A stretch of 46,709 bases of DNA from Chara braunii (GCA_003427395.1 BFEA01000180.1:2146688-2193396); one strand, 5' to 3'; numbered from the stretch's first letter, positions 21,296 through 31,956 are shown. Notes: generated by a model not told the origin, from the sequence alone. Numbers and translations are program-made.

Positions 21296-22531
21296 GTCTG
21301 CACTAGAGTCTTATTTGGGACCTACCGCAGCATACGTCTGACCGGTTCTAAAAATAAACAATATAAATTAATGTCCGGTGAGTTACCTAGACTACCGGTC
21401 AAGAGGCATCAATAACGCCTACACAAACCGTACACATAGTCTAACTCAATTCTGACTAGTTCTGCACAGAAGCTTCGCAAAGAACTGACTATGGTAGATT
21501 ACAGTCCTACTCTAGGCTGTATGTTACGTGTCAGCAGTATGTCAACCAACTAATGAAAAATAAAAAAATAGACTAATGTGAGCAGATCTATGTACAATGG
21601 AAATGGTAGTGATGTACAGTAGAGTTCACAATTGGAATCCCCTTCCCTTGTATCTAACGTACCTGTGAGCATCATCAAGCTGTGGTGTCTAAGGTGTGCA
21701 ATCACGACCCACCCCTGTGCCCAAGGTGTATGCTTATGACTGGCGTGCCCTTTGTTTACCCTCGAGTGCAACGAGCCTTACGTCCGACTGATCTGGCTGA
21801 TCAAGAGGCAATTTAAGGACAGCCCCCGAGAATCCTCAGGAATTATTTAACGTTGCAATCAGGACAACGATCACAACCAGTGGACAAATCGGACCCCAAC
21901 CAGAAATGTTTATAGACGGTCTGGGAACATCTGCATTAGGACTGGTCAGTCCGCACACCCATTCTATCGGCACGGCAAAGAGCCTCAATGGACAAAGCAG
22001 CAAAGCCTACGTGTACTATTCCCATGGGTTGGCATGGTGACCGTGACCCGTGCTTCGACTAGGGCCCTTCAGAGGCACCACCCTCTCCTGTCAGATGTGT
22101 CACTAGGAAGAATGTCGTCTCTCAAGGTAGAGCGCACACGACTCCTCACCAAAGAGAGGGCACTCAAGTTGGACTCGCTTCCTCACGGTAAGAAGAGATT
22201 GAGAGGGTAGATAAGGAATGGGAACAATGTACCTGGAGATAGCTGGCCCCAACCATAAATTTCTCACCAATTGGGCCGACGTGCATTTAGATGACCAGTC
22301 AATAGCCTCAGTACCACCCACAACGCAATGCAGTGCCACCTCAGCCAAAATGCCACGTCAGCATACTCTCATCATCAGGCATACAGCCGCTGTCCCCAGA
22401 GCTCCCACACTGTCGCCACAGCCTTCCAGCCCCCACTAATACATACCAGCGCTAAAGTATCCTTACTGCACATGAAGCATTGTCAGCGCACCATGTAACA
22501 ATATCGCCGGTGCCAGGTAAGCGGCGATCAC
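21296..22531 (-). other. Untranslated leader of the family A element, copy 1
   Basis: About 1.2 kb separates the primer-binding site from the gag start. It is collinear with 37471-38733 in copy 2, including ACCGCAGCATACGTCTGACC next to the gag start. No ORF is conserved between the copies. Confidence 0.7.
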
Positions 22532-22549
22532 GAACCAGCTCCGATACCA
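22532..22549 (-). promoter_or_regulatory. Primer-binding site, initiator-Met tRNA type
   Basis: On the minus strand it reads TGGTATCGGAGCTGGTTC, close to the plant initiator-Met tRNA complement (TGGTATCAGAGC). It starts 3 nt after the LTR end (TTGCA/ATT). An equivalent site is at 38734-38751. Confidence 0.85.
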
Positions 22550-22552
22550 AAT

Positions 22553-23590
22553 TGCAAGGAATATGAGTGTGAACGATACAGAAAACCAAGTTGCAAAATC
22601 ACACAGATGTCCAGGTAGTCGAGTCCAAGCGGAGAGTACAAAATGCACCGAGAANCCATCCATATAGAGCAATACAATGAAGTAATGAGCCAATGTTCAA
22701 GCCCGTAGGCCACACCAACACAGTACCCAAAGTCGCTCCTCTCCTGTCTGGCGCTCAGCGCCCAGCATACGCTGCCCAACTATCCTACCTACAGCTGGTT
22801 CACGCAGCAGGCTCACTTCGACTCTCGAAGACCAATATACATGACTATTAACACCATAGCCGACCTCTCTTCATGCACCAGGTACGTATCTCGTCACCCT
22901 CAATCAGACCTTGATTACCCACACTCGCCTCCTTCCCTGAAGACCACCTGATCGCCCTCCTACCCCCTGGCGTCCAGCAGCCCGGCTATGGCTGCCTGTG
23001 CCCCGCTGCCCTGCAGCGCCCCACCTCACCACTACGAGCTCCGTCAGCGCCCTTGGCAGCAGCGCAGCATCAAGCGATAGCGCAGCAGCACTTCCGCATT
23101 GCCTGCACTGGCCAGAATGCCTGGCCTGGGCTGCCTCACTTCTTTTATGGAAGTGGCAGCCTCCTGGATGCTGCGTGTGGCCTGGCTGGAAGCTTCCAGT
23201 AACTTCCGGTTGAGCCTCAGACCCTGCGCCCAGGCCCCAGACTACAGTTGAGGGCCTGGGCCCTTTTCAGTTGGGCACGGCCTGTGTCTCCGCACTTGGG
23301 CTGTTTGCTGCATCTGTGCAGGGCTCCCAGGCAGGTGCGTTGGCAGTACTGCTTTTCCAAAGGCGGCCCTGATTTGTGTGTATGTGCCCAGGCGCAACTG
23401 TCAAGGCCTGGGCCAACTGTATGACGCAGCTTAGTGAGGCGCACGCGTCTACCCAACCAAACTGGCGTGCTGCGAGAGCCTGAATACCCACATATGGAAA
23501 TGTCAAATTTTGGCCTCTGACAAATATTCAGGCCCGCCTTCACTTAGGGCGGGCACTCGGCTTGCTGGGGGCCCTAGCCCAGAACATGTG
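22553..23590 (-). repeat. 5' LTR of family A, copy 1 (about 1.03 kb)
   Basis: The 3' edge is fixed by the primer-binding site: the minus strand ends CCTTGCA. The 5' edge is placed at TGTTCTGGGC (23586) but could extend to TGCATTCG (23622). It is alignable along its length with 38755-39817. Position 22655 is N. Confidence 0.75.
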
Positions 23591-23622
23591 GGCCCCTTGA
23601 GGGCTTGTTCATCACGAATGCA

Positions 23623-23807
23623 AAAATCTCAATCAAACTATTTGAAAAAAGGATAACCGTTTGGTGGTGGTGGAGGGGTGGGGCCAGTTGAGTTATCCAG
23701 AATCGTGGGCAATTCTGACCCCAGATCTTTAAGCCATCCGGCCAGACCTTCGGGTCTCAGACATCTGATAGGATAGCTAAATCATAATCACACCAATTCA
23801 TGAAAAG
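23623..23807. other. Short non-genic stretch between element and exon
   Basis: It is part of the presumed NAP1-family intron downstream of the 23930-24451 exon. Nothing was recognised. Confidence 0.5.
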
Positions 23808-23931
23808 CAGTATAAAAGTGAGTTAACTTCTAGGATGGTTATGAGGGTGGAGACAAAACCTCACTGACCAGTATAAAAGTAAGTTAACTTCTAGGATGGT
23901 TATGAGGGTGGAGATAAAACCTCACTGACCT
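23808..23931. repeat. 62-bp tandem duplication covering a splice donor
   Basis: The unit CAGTATAAAAGTGAGTTAAC through CTCACTGAC occurs at 23808-23869 and 23870-23931, with about two differences. It includes the GTCAGTGAGG donor of the NAP1-family exon, so the donor is present twice. Confidence 0.93.
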
Positions 23932-24451
23932 TGCACACGGTTTGAAGACAACTCTACCACTCTTCTCATCCTTGGTCTGTCGTACAGTGACATTCTTTCC
24001 CTCTTTCCAGTGCACCACCGACTCCTCAGAGCCTGTCACCAGTTCGCCATCTTGGCGCAGAAAGGTCTTCGAGAGCACCCGATCTGTGAAGAATGGGTTC
24101 AGTAGAAACTCGAAGTCCAGTGTGAAACCCTCCATAATGCGCTTGTACCGAATATCGACCAAATAACTGAGGACGGATTCATCTCGTCGCCGAATCAGTT
24201 CAACGGTCGTTGATGAACCCTTGAGTGCAAGCAGCCAAAACCTTGGAACCGTAAGAAACCAGCTCGGTTTTCCGCCACTGATGTCCTCACTTCCATCGGC
24301 AAACGCCAAACCCTTTTTCCCAAGTATGATCTGCCTCCGCTTCGCATATATAGGGCCGCCTTTTGTTGCAAAATCTTCCATGGATGCTACAATCGCATTC
24401 AGCTTGTCCTCATGCAGATCCTGAAGATTTTTGTGAAGTTTTTTCAACGCC
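23930..24451 (-). CDS. NAP1/SET-family histone chaperone, exon 2
   Basis: NAP1/SET proteins bind H2A-H2B (NAP1) or H3-H4 and assist nucleosome assembly. On the minus strand the exon starts after acceptor TTACTGCAG (first exon base 24451). It encodes the long dimerisation-helix segment (ALKKLHKNLQDLHEDKL, then PIYAKRRQII) and the earmuff-domain core. Recognisable family landmarks in order are FLTVPRFWLLALK, RRDESVLSYLVDIRYKRI, GFTLDFEFLLNPFFTDRVLS-KTF and HWKEGKNVT. It ends at a GTCAGT donor (GT at 23929-23928) in phase 2. The acidic tail and the FFNFF motif expected next were not found; the intron beyond contains the gypsy copy at 20.2-23.6 kb. Length and spacing of motifs fit the family. NAP1 versus SET/NRP subclass is unsettled. 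Confidence 0.9.
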
Positions 24452-25331
24452 CTGCAGTAAGGAAGTGCAACACATCACAAAGAATACGACATAGTCGAGA
24501 TGCTATTTGGTCTCATGGCACACAAAGGAACACTCCAGAATTCAAACTTCATTCAAGCTGACCCGGCATGCGAGCTAAGCCATTCCCGCTAAGCATTACC
24601 GGCGTACTTGCGGCGCATCGAGCGCGCACGGGGTGCGGCGCACCCCGAAAATAAGGGGTCGGCCAAAAAAAAGAAAAGTTGGGGAGGGGTGTTGTAGGCT
24701 CAAGTGGGATGTCGCGTCAAAACAATTTGAGGCCGCGCGGGGCCCCGGAAAAAAAAAGGGGTAGGAGCTGAATTTTTTTTTTTAAGGAAGAACTTCAGAA
24801 TTTCTTTGCACGAGTGAAGCCCGGCGCGTCCAACCTGTCAGAACCTCAACGGTAATGTTCACCAACGGGCTCGCTGCACAACTCTCGACATGCACAACAA
24901 GACATAGGGCCTCGCTGCACTACTCTCAACATGCACANAAGACAAAAATATTGGCGGTGTATCTTTCCATATTCTAACGCAAGATTCACTCTCGTTTTGC
25001 AGATTTCCAGAGTAGTGCAGCCAGGCCCATATATGGCAATGTATCTTTCCATGTTCAAGCGGAGGATTCAGTCTCATTTGTTCAGAAATTCTATGAAAAA
25101 AAAAAAAAAAGTTTCCAGAGATACGTTACGTGCTTACCGGATTCATCGGCCCTTCGTTCTCCACCACCCAAGGTATGAACGAATCTTCCGCCACAACATG
25201 GAAAGATACACCGCCATATTTTTTGTCCTTTGTGCATGTCGCCCCGCTTCCGGATTCATGTTGCCCGTTGATAAGGGCGGTTTCTTCGGTCCGATAGTGT
25301 CAGCACACGGTTTCTTCTCTCTCTCACACGG

Positions 25332-25384
<53 letters not shown>

Positions 25385-25416
25385 NCACACACACACACAC
25401 ACACACACACACAAAT
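24452..25416 (-). other. NAP1-family intron, first part: GC-rich palindrome and repeats
   Basis: It contains a GC-rich inverted motif CGGGGTGCGGCGCACCCCG (about 24630-24648) and a direct duplication of CTCGCTGCACWACTCTC (about 24869 and 24910). Two diverged blocks related to the 25.4-25.8 kb array (GGCGGTGTATCTTTCCAT at about 24953, then 25035) are followed by a long CT tract (about 25338-25384) and CA tract (25386-25414). Positions 24938 and 25385 are N. Confidence 0.6.
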
Positions 25417-25511
25417 GTGGCGGTGTATATTTCCATGTTGCAGCGGTACATTCACTCGATTTTGCTCGTCGTTTCGATGGCAGTACCAGGAGGCCAGCCG
25501 CGACGTTGGAG

Positions 25512-25568
<57 letters not shown>

Positions 25569-25758
25569 TCTGTGCGGTGTATATTTCCATGTTGCAGCGG
25601 TACATTTGCTCGATTTTGCGCGTCATTTCGATGGAAGTACCAGGAGGCCAGCCGCGACGTCTCTGTGCGGTGTATATTTCCATGTTGCAGCGGTACATTC
25701 GCTCGATTTTGCTCGTCATTTCGATGGAAGTACCAGGAGGCCAGCCGCGACGTTGGAG

Positions 25759-25816
<58 letters not shown>
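25417..25816. repeat. Array of about 95-bp units separated by (CT)n tracts
   Basis: Three copies of GCGGTGTATATTTCCATGTT through CCAGGAGGCCAGCCGCGACG lie at about 25420-25517, 25573-25662 and 25666-25762. CT runs separate copies 1 and 2 and follow copy 3, while copies 2 and 3 are joined directly. Older relatives lie at 24.95-25.05 kb. Confidence 0.92.
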
Positions 25817-25821
<5 letters not shown>

Positions 25822-25832
25822 AAAAAAACAGT
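25817..25832. repeat. Left 16-bp direct repeat (putative target site duplication)
   Basis: CAAATAAAAAAACAGT is identical to 29567-29582. The 3734 bp between them contain the LINE fragment and nothing else recognisable. Confidence 0.8.
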
Positions 25833-28800
25833 CCGCTTTCAGACATGCAAAATTTGGGGAATCTAAGCCAGGGGATAAGACTGTATTGAAGTCCCCGGCC
25901 AAGACGATGTTCTGAGCATCGGGGAGGAGGTGAGGGAATTCTTGCAGAAAGGACCTCCTTTCTGCAGGCTCCGAGGGAACGTAAACAGTTGCGAAGAGCC
26001 AATCCTCCCCACCCAACTTGACACGTACCCAAATAAAATTACCCCAGATGTCGGTTTCAGATTCACCCACTTCGAGCTCTAAGTCTCTGTGAAAGAGGAT
26101 AGCAGTGCCCCCCCTGGTCTCTTGAGCAGGTGACCAAAACTGGGGCCCTGACCACCACCTACTGATTCTCTGAATCTTTTGCTGGTCAAGCTTGGTCTCC
26201 TGCAGCAGAAGAACGTGGACCCTGTTGTCGTGTAGCCAGGTTTTCAATCTGGCCTTTTTGAACTTACGATTCGAGTCGCAAAGGCCCCTCACATTCCAGG
26301 TGGCAACATTAAGCCTGACCATCATTATCCGTGGGAGCGGCGCTTGATTGGATCCGCGGGTTATTTTCGGCCGAGACTCGGGTCCTGCTGCTGCGTTCCA
26401 AGGTGTCATTAGCAGGTTACGGAAACCCACTGAATTAGGCTGCTTCTCTCTGGCCAGTGAAGTACGGAATTCTGCAATGACCGAGGCATCTACATCCGTA
26501 GTGATGTAGGTTTCACGCAATTCGGGGGTGTCTCTGGATGCCAACCAGGAAGAGGGCAGCCAGACTGCTCCCTCAGTTGCCAGGTAAGCTGCTGTGTCAG
26601 TGACAATGCGGGCGTCGATGACTGCTATATGGAAGTGCCAGCTGCCCCCCTCCCGGGCGGCTACTGATTTCCTACCAATCCGAATGCCAGGGACCAATCG
26701 AAAGGGGAAGCGGTCTCCAATGAATCTGGCCGCTGCTACCTGGACTGGTTCCTTAGTTGTGGGGGAGGCATCTACCTGAACTGTGGGGATGGCCAACAGT
26801 CCCTGGTGCGTGCGTTTCGCCAGGAATTTCGTTGATTGTGGAGCCAGAGAGAAGCACAGCAGGACAACGAAGTGCCTGGTCGTCCCAGGAGACGGGCCTT
26901 GCTGCGAGGCGAGCGGCAGGGAAATATTGGGTTGTGCTTGCATTATTGCCATAGTCTCCCGGGGGATCGAAGTGAAATCAAGCTCCGTTTCTTCCTCCTC
27001 TCTGGTGATCTCCCCCTCGCCCCCGAGACCGACTCTTCTCATTTTCATTGGCGTGCGCAGGGTCAGTCGGGGATCTCGCATCACCAGATCGTCAGTGTTG
27101 GAAACTACTGGCGGCTGCGTGGAGACAATCTGCAGTTGCTCACTTGCCGATGATATAGGGGCAAGTGCGTTGGTGACTGGGAGCGTGGGGCCAGGATCAA
27201 TAAGAGCCTCCTGCCCTTGATCTTGGATGAACATGGGGTTGAGGTGGATGGTTGAGTAATTTGAGGGGAGGACTGAGGGACGAGCTGGCTGAGTTACGAG
27301 GGGTTGTACGGTCGGACGAACGGGAGGTCGGAAGGGAAGTGGGGTGTTGGCTGTCGGGGCCCGAGATCCCACTACAGATGTGGGTGAGGGAAAGGCAGGG
27401 GCCCCTCTGAAAAGGTTGTACTCCGCCGGCAGGGTTCGTGGGACCGGGACGGGAGTTATAGAATGTTGAGGGGCAGGGCGGGAGCCAATAATTCCTGGGG
27501 GTGGGGGAAGTGCGAGGGGTGGGGGGTGAGAGAGGTAGGCCGCATGAGGTTGATGAATTGGGGGGGGGACGTGGGCTGTGAACGGCTGAGTGCAGACGGC
27601 CACGAGTGGGGGGGAACTCAGGAAAGGGGATTGGAGCGAGCTGATCGTGAGGGATGTGGAGGCGGGAGCTTGGGGGGGGGGAAGGGGAAGGGAAGCGTGA
27701 AGGGGAGCCTGGGTGGCGGAGCTTAGTTGGTGGTGGGCAAATGGGGCCGAGCCAGAGGTTGGGGAGAGAATTTGCAGGGGCCGTGGGCGCTGTGTGGGGT
27801 TGAGAGTAGTGAGGGGGAGCGGCCAACTTGCTGCTAGCGGAGTAGTGCCGCTCGTCGATGCGTGTGGCGGGTGATTGGGGTTAGGAGGAAGTGGCTGTGC
27901 GTGTCCGTTCGGGGCTCGATTTCTACCCCCTCTGCCTCTACCCCTGCCTCTTCGAGTGCGTCTGTCCGGTGGCATGGGTTCATGGAAACGGGGGCAGTCC
28001 GGGTCAAATTCGTCGTGATACCACCAGAGGCATTTCGCGCAGAAAGCAGTGTCCTGATTGGCGAATTGAAATTCTAGGTGATCCCCGCTGGGGTCTCGAA
28101 GTACAATCCATTCCTTGAAGTTGTCTTTTACGGATGGATGGCAATCTATACGGACATTACCCAGGCGGGGTTCATCCTCACTTCTATCCGGGGGATGCAT
28201 GGTGATGATAGGCCCCATCAGCTTCCGAACGGCGTTTCTCAGGGAGAACATCGCCCCCAATGGAACTCGCAATGCTATTATCCTGAACTTACCGGCTGCT
28301 TCAGCATCGCGCATCCGGTTAAGTTCACTCTGGGTCATCCAGGGTTTGAAGAGGACTTTGACCGGCCCAGATCGGGAGGGGATAGAGTCCTGCCCCTTGA
28401 GAATCATCCATTCGGCGATTCTGCTCGATCTAGCGACATAGGACATAACGTTCGGACCCTCTCCATGGGTGCGGCCTCACTTTTGGGATGGATTCATGTT
28501 AACGTCTTGGTACCAGGCGTCCTCATAGACCCGAATAAATTGCTCCCTTTGTGCAACCGTGAGTGTTGTGGAGCGAACATCGAAAATAACGATGACGGTG
28601 CGAGACTTCAACCAATTAATTGTCGCCGCACTAACTTCCTCGGAAAGATTCAAATATCCTACCCCGTCGATGACCTCAGCCTCCCCGTGACTGAAATCAG
28701 TTTCGGGGAAGAGGCCATTGTCGTAACACATGTCGAGGAGGGTGTTAATGCGGGCCATGTCCTCTGAGGGGGCTGAAGGCACTGGAGCTGGGGTGGCAGA

Positions 28801-28884
28801 GGAGGAGGCGGCACCCTGTGACGGAGGGGGTCCGCTGATCCGGGGGATGCCCCCTTCACGGGCGGATGGGGGAAGAGTCGCCAT
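25833..28884 (-). pseudogene. LINE gag-like / endonuclease ORF with one in-frame TGA and a truncated end
   Basis: It starts ATG at 28884 (MATLPPSAREGG). An in-frame TGA at 28479-28477 interrupts after 135 codons and the same frame then runs to the end, so both pieces are one reading frame. The second piece has a DUF4283/zf-CCHC-like region, a knuckle C-x2-C-x4-H-x6-C (CAKCLWWYHDEFDPDC, about residues 136-151), then some 300 Pro-rich residues. The endonuclease (about residues 710-876) shows TWNVRG, LLLQETK and AGDFN landmarks and lacks the later SDH motif because the element ends. Gag-like and endonuclease parts share one frame, whereas many plant L1-type elements separate them into two ORFs. 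It is not functional as it stands. Confidence 0.85.
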
Positions 28885-29566
28885 TTAATCGGTGAGCGTA
28901 GCCCACCAGAAAATAGGTGCTGTGTCGGACGATAGGATAAAAGTCAGAAGGATGGGGGGGGGGGGTAGGGATCAGCGGAGATGAACACCTGTTGACCGGC
29001 TAGCAATTTGGAGTGCGAGCCGTGTGAAGGAAGGGCTCCTGACTTAGGCTTCTGATACGCAGGTCGGGGTGCTATCCTATGAAGGTCGAGGTGAGGTGGC
29101 GCCCAGAACGGATAAGGTGAGAAGTGAGGGTGAGGAGTGGAGCAGATTAAGCGAGGGGATAGAAGGAAACGGAAAGGCACAAAGAACTAGGATGGAGAGG
29201 AGAGAGGGTAGTTGGTTATACCTGGCCGGATTGACGACCTAAATGGGCGGTCGCAGGCATTCACGGCTGACGTGGAGCTCAAGCAGCTGGCAGGTATCGT
29301 CGCCAATAGTACCCATCAGGGACAAGGCGAGATCGCCATGTCCGTTACACATAGTTCACGTTAGAGCAAGTTACCATATCTGATCCGCTGTCCCACCGTG
29401 ATGCTCGCCCTCGGCTATGCCGGAGTTGACCTAGTCGAATCCTAGGTTGAGCGTCGGTGGTGCCGCATCAGCCGGCAGCGTGCCGGGGTCGTGGTCAGCG
29501 GAACTGGTTCTCCTGAACCGATTGCGCACCGGCAGAGCGCTCCGCGCCGGTCGGTGGCTTCTCCAC
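28885..29566 (-). other. Putative LINE 5' untranslated region
   Basis: It lies between the right 16-bp direct repeat and the first ATG of the LINE ORF. It has a G-run (about 28956-28966) and no ORF with recognisable similarity. Whether 29566 is the full-length 5' end cannot be told from one copy. Confidence 0.6.
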
Positions 29567-29582
29567 CAAATAAAAAAACAGT
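29567..29582. repeat. Right 16-bp direct repeat (putative target site duplication)
   Basis: Identical to 25817-25832 over 16 bp; both neighbouring bases differ. Confidence 0.8.
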
Positions 29583-30209
29583 AAAATAAATCCCTAAACA
29601 AACAGTAAAAAAAAATAAAAAAATAAATGGTGTGCGCCCCCGGCGCGCCCCCCAGCGCACCGGCCCTGAGCGCAGCGCACTGCACACTGCGCACTGCGCA
29701 CCCGGGTGCGCGGTGCGCGCCGGTGTGCGCGCACCTCGGGTCCGCGCACCGCACAGCGCGCGGCGCACCGCGTAGCGCACAGGGTCGGTGCGCAGCAGCA
29801 AAGGCATTCTGCAAGCAAAAGAATCACGCAATGTTTACAAATACTAGCATCTTGATCAGCAAGCCAGCGGTTCAATCGTAACTGCAGGTCATCTATTATG
29901 TGTTGCGCTTACAAGCATGAGAGCTGAAAAGCCCAGTAGCTCCGGACTTGCCTCGCAAACCTGTTCCAAGTTTTTTTTTTTTTAATCTTGTGGCAGCGGC
30001 GCAGCAGTGTAATTCAGTGTTACTTGTGGATATGCATCAGCAAAAAGGTGTACAGGGAAAAAAGAGGTGGCCATGTACAAGAAGAATCAAATTGCATGAG
30101 AAAAGAAAGTGCACACCGTTATTGGCTGTTTCAATTACACAATCAACAGAGAAACACACATGCACAGCTACACTCACATATACAAAGTGGAGCAAGAACA
30201 AAAAGATTA
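29583..30209 (-). other. NAP1-family intron, GCGCAC-rich patch and A-rich sequence
   Basis: At 29628-29795 alternating purine-pyrimidine GTGCGC/GCGCAC motifs dominate, with very high CpG content, next to A/T-rich DNA on both sides. No gene was recognised. Such alternating sequence can adopt Z-form DNA. Confidence 0.6.
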
Positions 30210-30475
30210 TCAAAGAACCCTCTTAAAGCCCACATACAGCATAGATGCCTCATACACCAAGCTCAGCAAAAACATTAAGAACCTGCTAAAGAATGGAAGA
30301 GCAAAGCAAACACCACATGCACAGGTACACACACATATAGTTCAAAGAACCCTCAAACTCACACATACAGCACAGAGTACCGCATACACTGAGCACAGCA
30401 GAAACTTAAAGAACCTGCTGAAACATATACCAGGTGCGGCAAAAACAGAAGGAACCCTATAAAGCACACATACAT
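30210..30475. repeat. Degenerate tandem repeat of about 120 bp, two copies plus a partial
   Basis: AAAGAACCCTCTTAAAGCCC, ACATACAGCA, GCTCAGCAAAAACATTAAGA, ACCTGCTRAA recur from about 30210 and 30341, with a partial AAGGAACCCTATAAAGCACA near 30449. Confidence 0.75.
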
Positions 30476-30633
30476 ACAGCCTAACAAATGCTTTCATGAT
30501 TCTCTGACATCATCCTGCAATCTTTTGCTGCAGGGTTCTCATCTGGGCATGAACACAAGAGGCGAAGGGTAAACGATAATGAACTGTCTGGGAGTTTGGC
30601 ACCATCTGAAGGGACTGGGCATTTGTGGCGTAC

Positions 30634-30755
30634 CTCACACGCCGGCGCACAGCTGAGGGAAGCGTTTCCAGACCCGGTTCGGAAGCACTGATCACTTCAT
30701 ATGGATCAGTGTCATCAGAGTCCTTTCCTCCAGATCCATAACTCTGCCACCACAT
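30634..30755 (-). CDS. NAP1/SET-family histone chaperone, exon 1
   Basis: The minus-strand frame reads SDDTDPYEVISASEPG and then LETLPSAVRRRV, matching the pattern ESLP..V.RRV.ALK that opens the NAP1 dimerisation helix. A donor GTACGC follows GTGAG (last exon base 30634) in phase 2. Joining AG to the G of the exon ending at 24451 gives RRV-R-ALKKL in frame, exactly as the family requires. The start is uncertain: an ATG at 30755 (MWWQSYG) could open the protein, or the exon may begin at 30743 after GGTGGCAG. Upstream acidic N-terminal exons were not located. Confidence 0.82.
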
Positions 30756-31908
30756 TAGGTACTACCTTCAATCCAACAATAGAGAAGAGAGATGAGCAGA
30801 ACACAAAAGCCATAAGCATAGAACAAAGAGCTGGTGACAAAGGTCAATGGATCTGCTATGAACCGCACAGTTCATCACCATTGAGTGCTCACATAGGCAT
30901 GCATCAACACAAGTGGGATGACACGATTTCATATACTAAACACTAGAGAGTAGAAAACCAGGAAGCGCAGCTTATATTTCCAACAAGCTACCACAAGAGC
31001 AAAGAGTTCACATCACCAGCGCTCATCAGCGCATACAAAGGTAACCAATAGTCAGCAACAACTCTCAGGTGAGTATCTCTTTCCAGCTCTTCTTCTCTCT
31101 CTCTCTCACACACACTGGTCTTCTCTCTAGCTATGCCCTCACTGTGTCTTCTCTCCCTATATGCATGCACACTTACTACTACGACTCCAAGATCTACTCT
31201 GGATACACCCACTGCTATGCCTACTCACTGCACTGGCGCAGCTATGGCTGTCTTCTCCCTGCCAGTGCTAACTCTCCCTTCTCTCTCTCACTTAGTGCAG
31301 CACCCTGGCTCAGCGCTCTGTCCCTCACAATAGCGCACAAGTGCACCAGCACTTCCACACTTCATGCGAATAAGCAATCTGCCTAATGAGGAGGCTGGCC
31401 AGTCCTGATATTGACTTGGACCGAGCTTCAACTCGTGCCAGCCTTGGCTTCTTGGGGCTTGACTTGGTTCCGGTACCACATCCCCACGGCCTGTTTGTTT
31501 CCGAATGTCAGGGCCTGGTACATTTCCCGAATTTCCATTGGTGTACTGCTGCTTGGGCTTTTGAGTCACGACTTTTCGATTGTGACACATGGATTTTGAC
31601 TGTGGCTTGTGACTCCTGCCTCTGGGACACGACCCTGGCCTGTGGAAGTGTCCTTTGCCCGTGGGATGTGATTTTTGCCCCTGGGATGTGACTGCTTGGC
31701 GGGTGCCTCTTGGACTTGACTGCTAAGGTATCCGACTGTGACTCTTCTGAAACTGACCGACTTGGCCTTTATTGGCCCAGGCCTTTGACCCTGAAATTCG
31801 AATTTGGGGTCTGAATCGTGGAAGGCCTTTCACTCTCACCGGCCTAATTTCGAGGTCTTCCGAGGAAGTTATCAACTTTACCTGTCAATTATGTTAATTC
31901 CTCTCTTA
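30756..31908. other. Stretch with no recognised gene
   Basis: It has CT-rich sequence (31080-31170) and tandem-like GTGGGATGTGATTTTTGCCC / CTGGGATGTGACTG near 31660-31690. It may contain upstream NAP1-family exons or promoter on the minus strand, but none was identified. Confidence 0.45.
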
Positions 31909-31956
31909 TGTTACATGCTGCGCCTGCAACAGGCTGCACGGGCCATTTTCTGGCCC

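Larger units (their letters stand above)
20207..23622 (-). mobile_element. Ty3/gypsy-type LTR retrotransposon, truncated copy 1 (family A)
   Basis: On the minus strand the order is LTR (about 23590 to 22553), primer-binding site, leader and gag. Collinear similarity to 36.4-39.86 kb covers the LTR, leader and gag, so the two are one family. Homology stops inside gag at about 20207, where copy 2 continues, so this copy lacks pol and a 3' LTR. The 5' edge is uncertain between 23586 and 23622, because similarity between the copies fades over that interval. The element lies just downstream of the NAP1-family exon on the same strand. Confidence 0.85.
25833..29566 (-). mobile_element. LINE (non-LTR retrotransposon) copy, 5' part only, with flanking 16-bp repeats
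   Basis: The minus-strand order is an untranslated 5' region (29566 to 28885), an ORF with a gag-like region and CCHC knuckle, and an apurinic-endonuclease domain that stops just after GDFN. Identical 16-bp direct repeats at both edges suggest one insertion event, here in an intron of the NAP1-family gene in the same orientation as the gene. Reverse transcriptase, 3' UTR and A-tail are missing. LINE insertions usually lose the 5' end instead, because copying starts at the RNA 3' end. Confidence 0.8.

Noticed and set aside
26783-28767. Plus-strand frames up to 229 codons opposite the LINE ORF
   Set aside because: Antisense shadows of the LINE frame, which has clear endonuclease and zinc-knuckle motifs.
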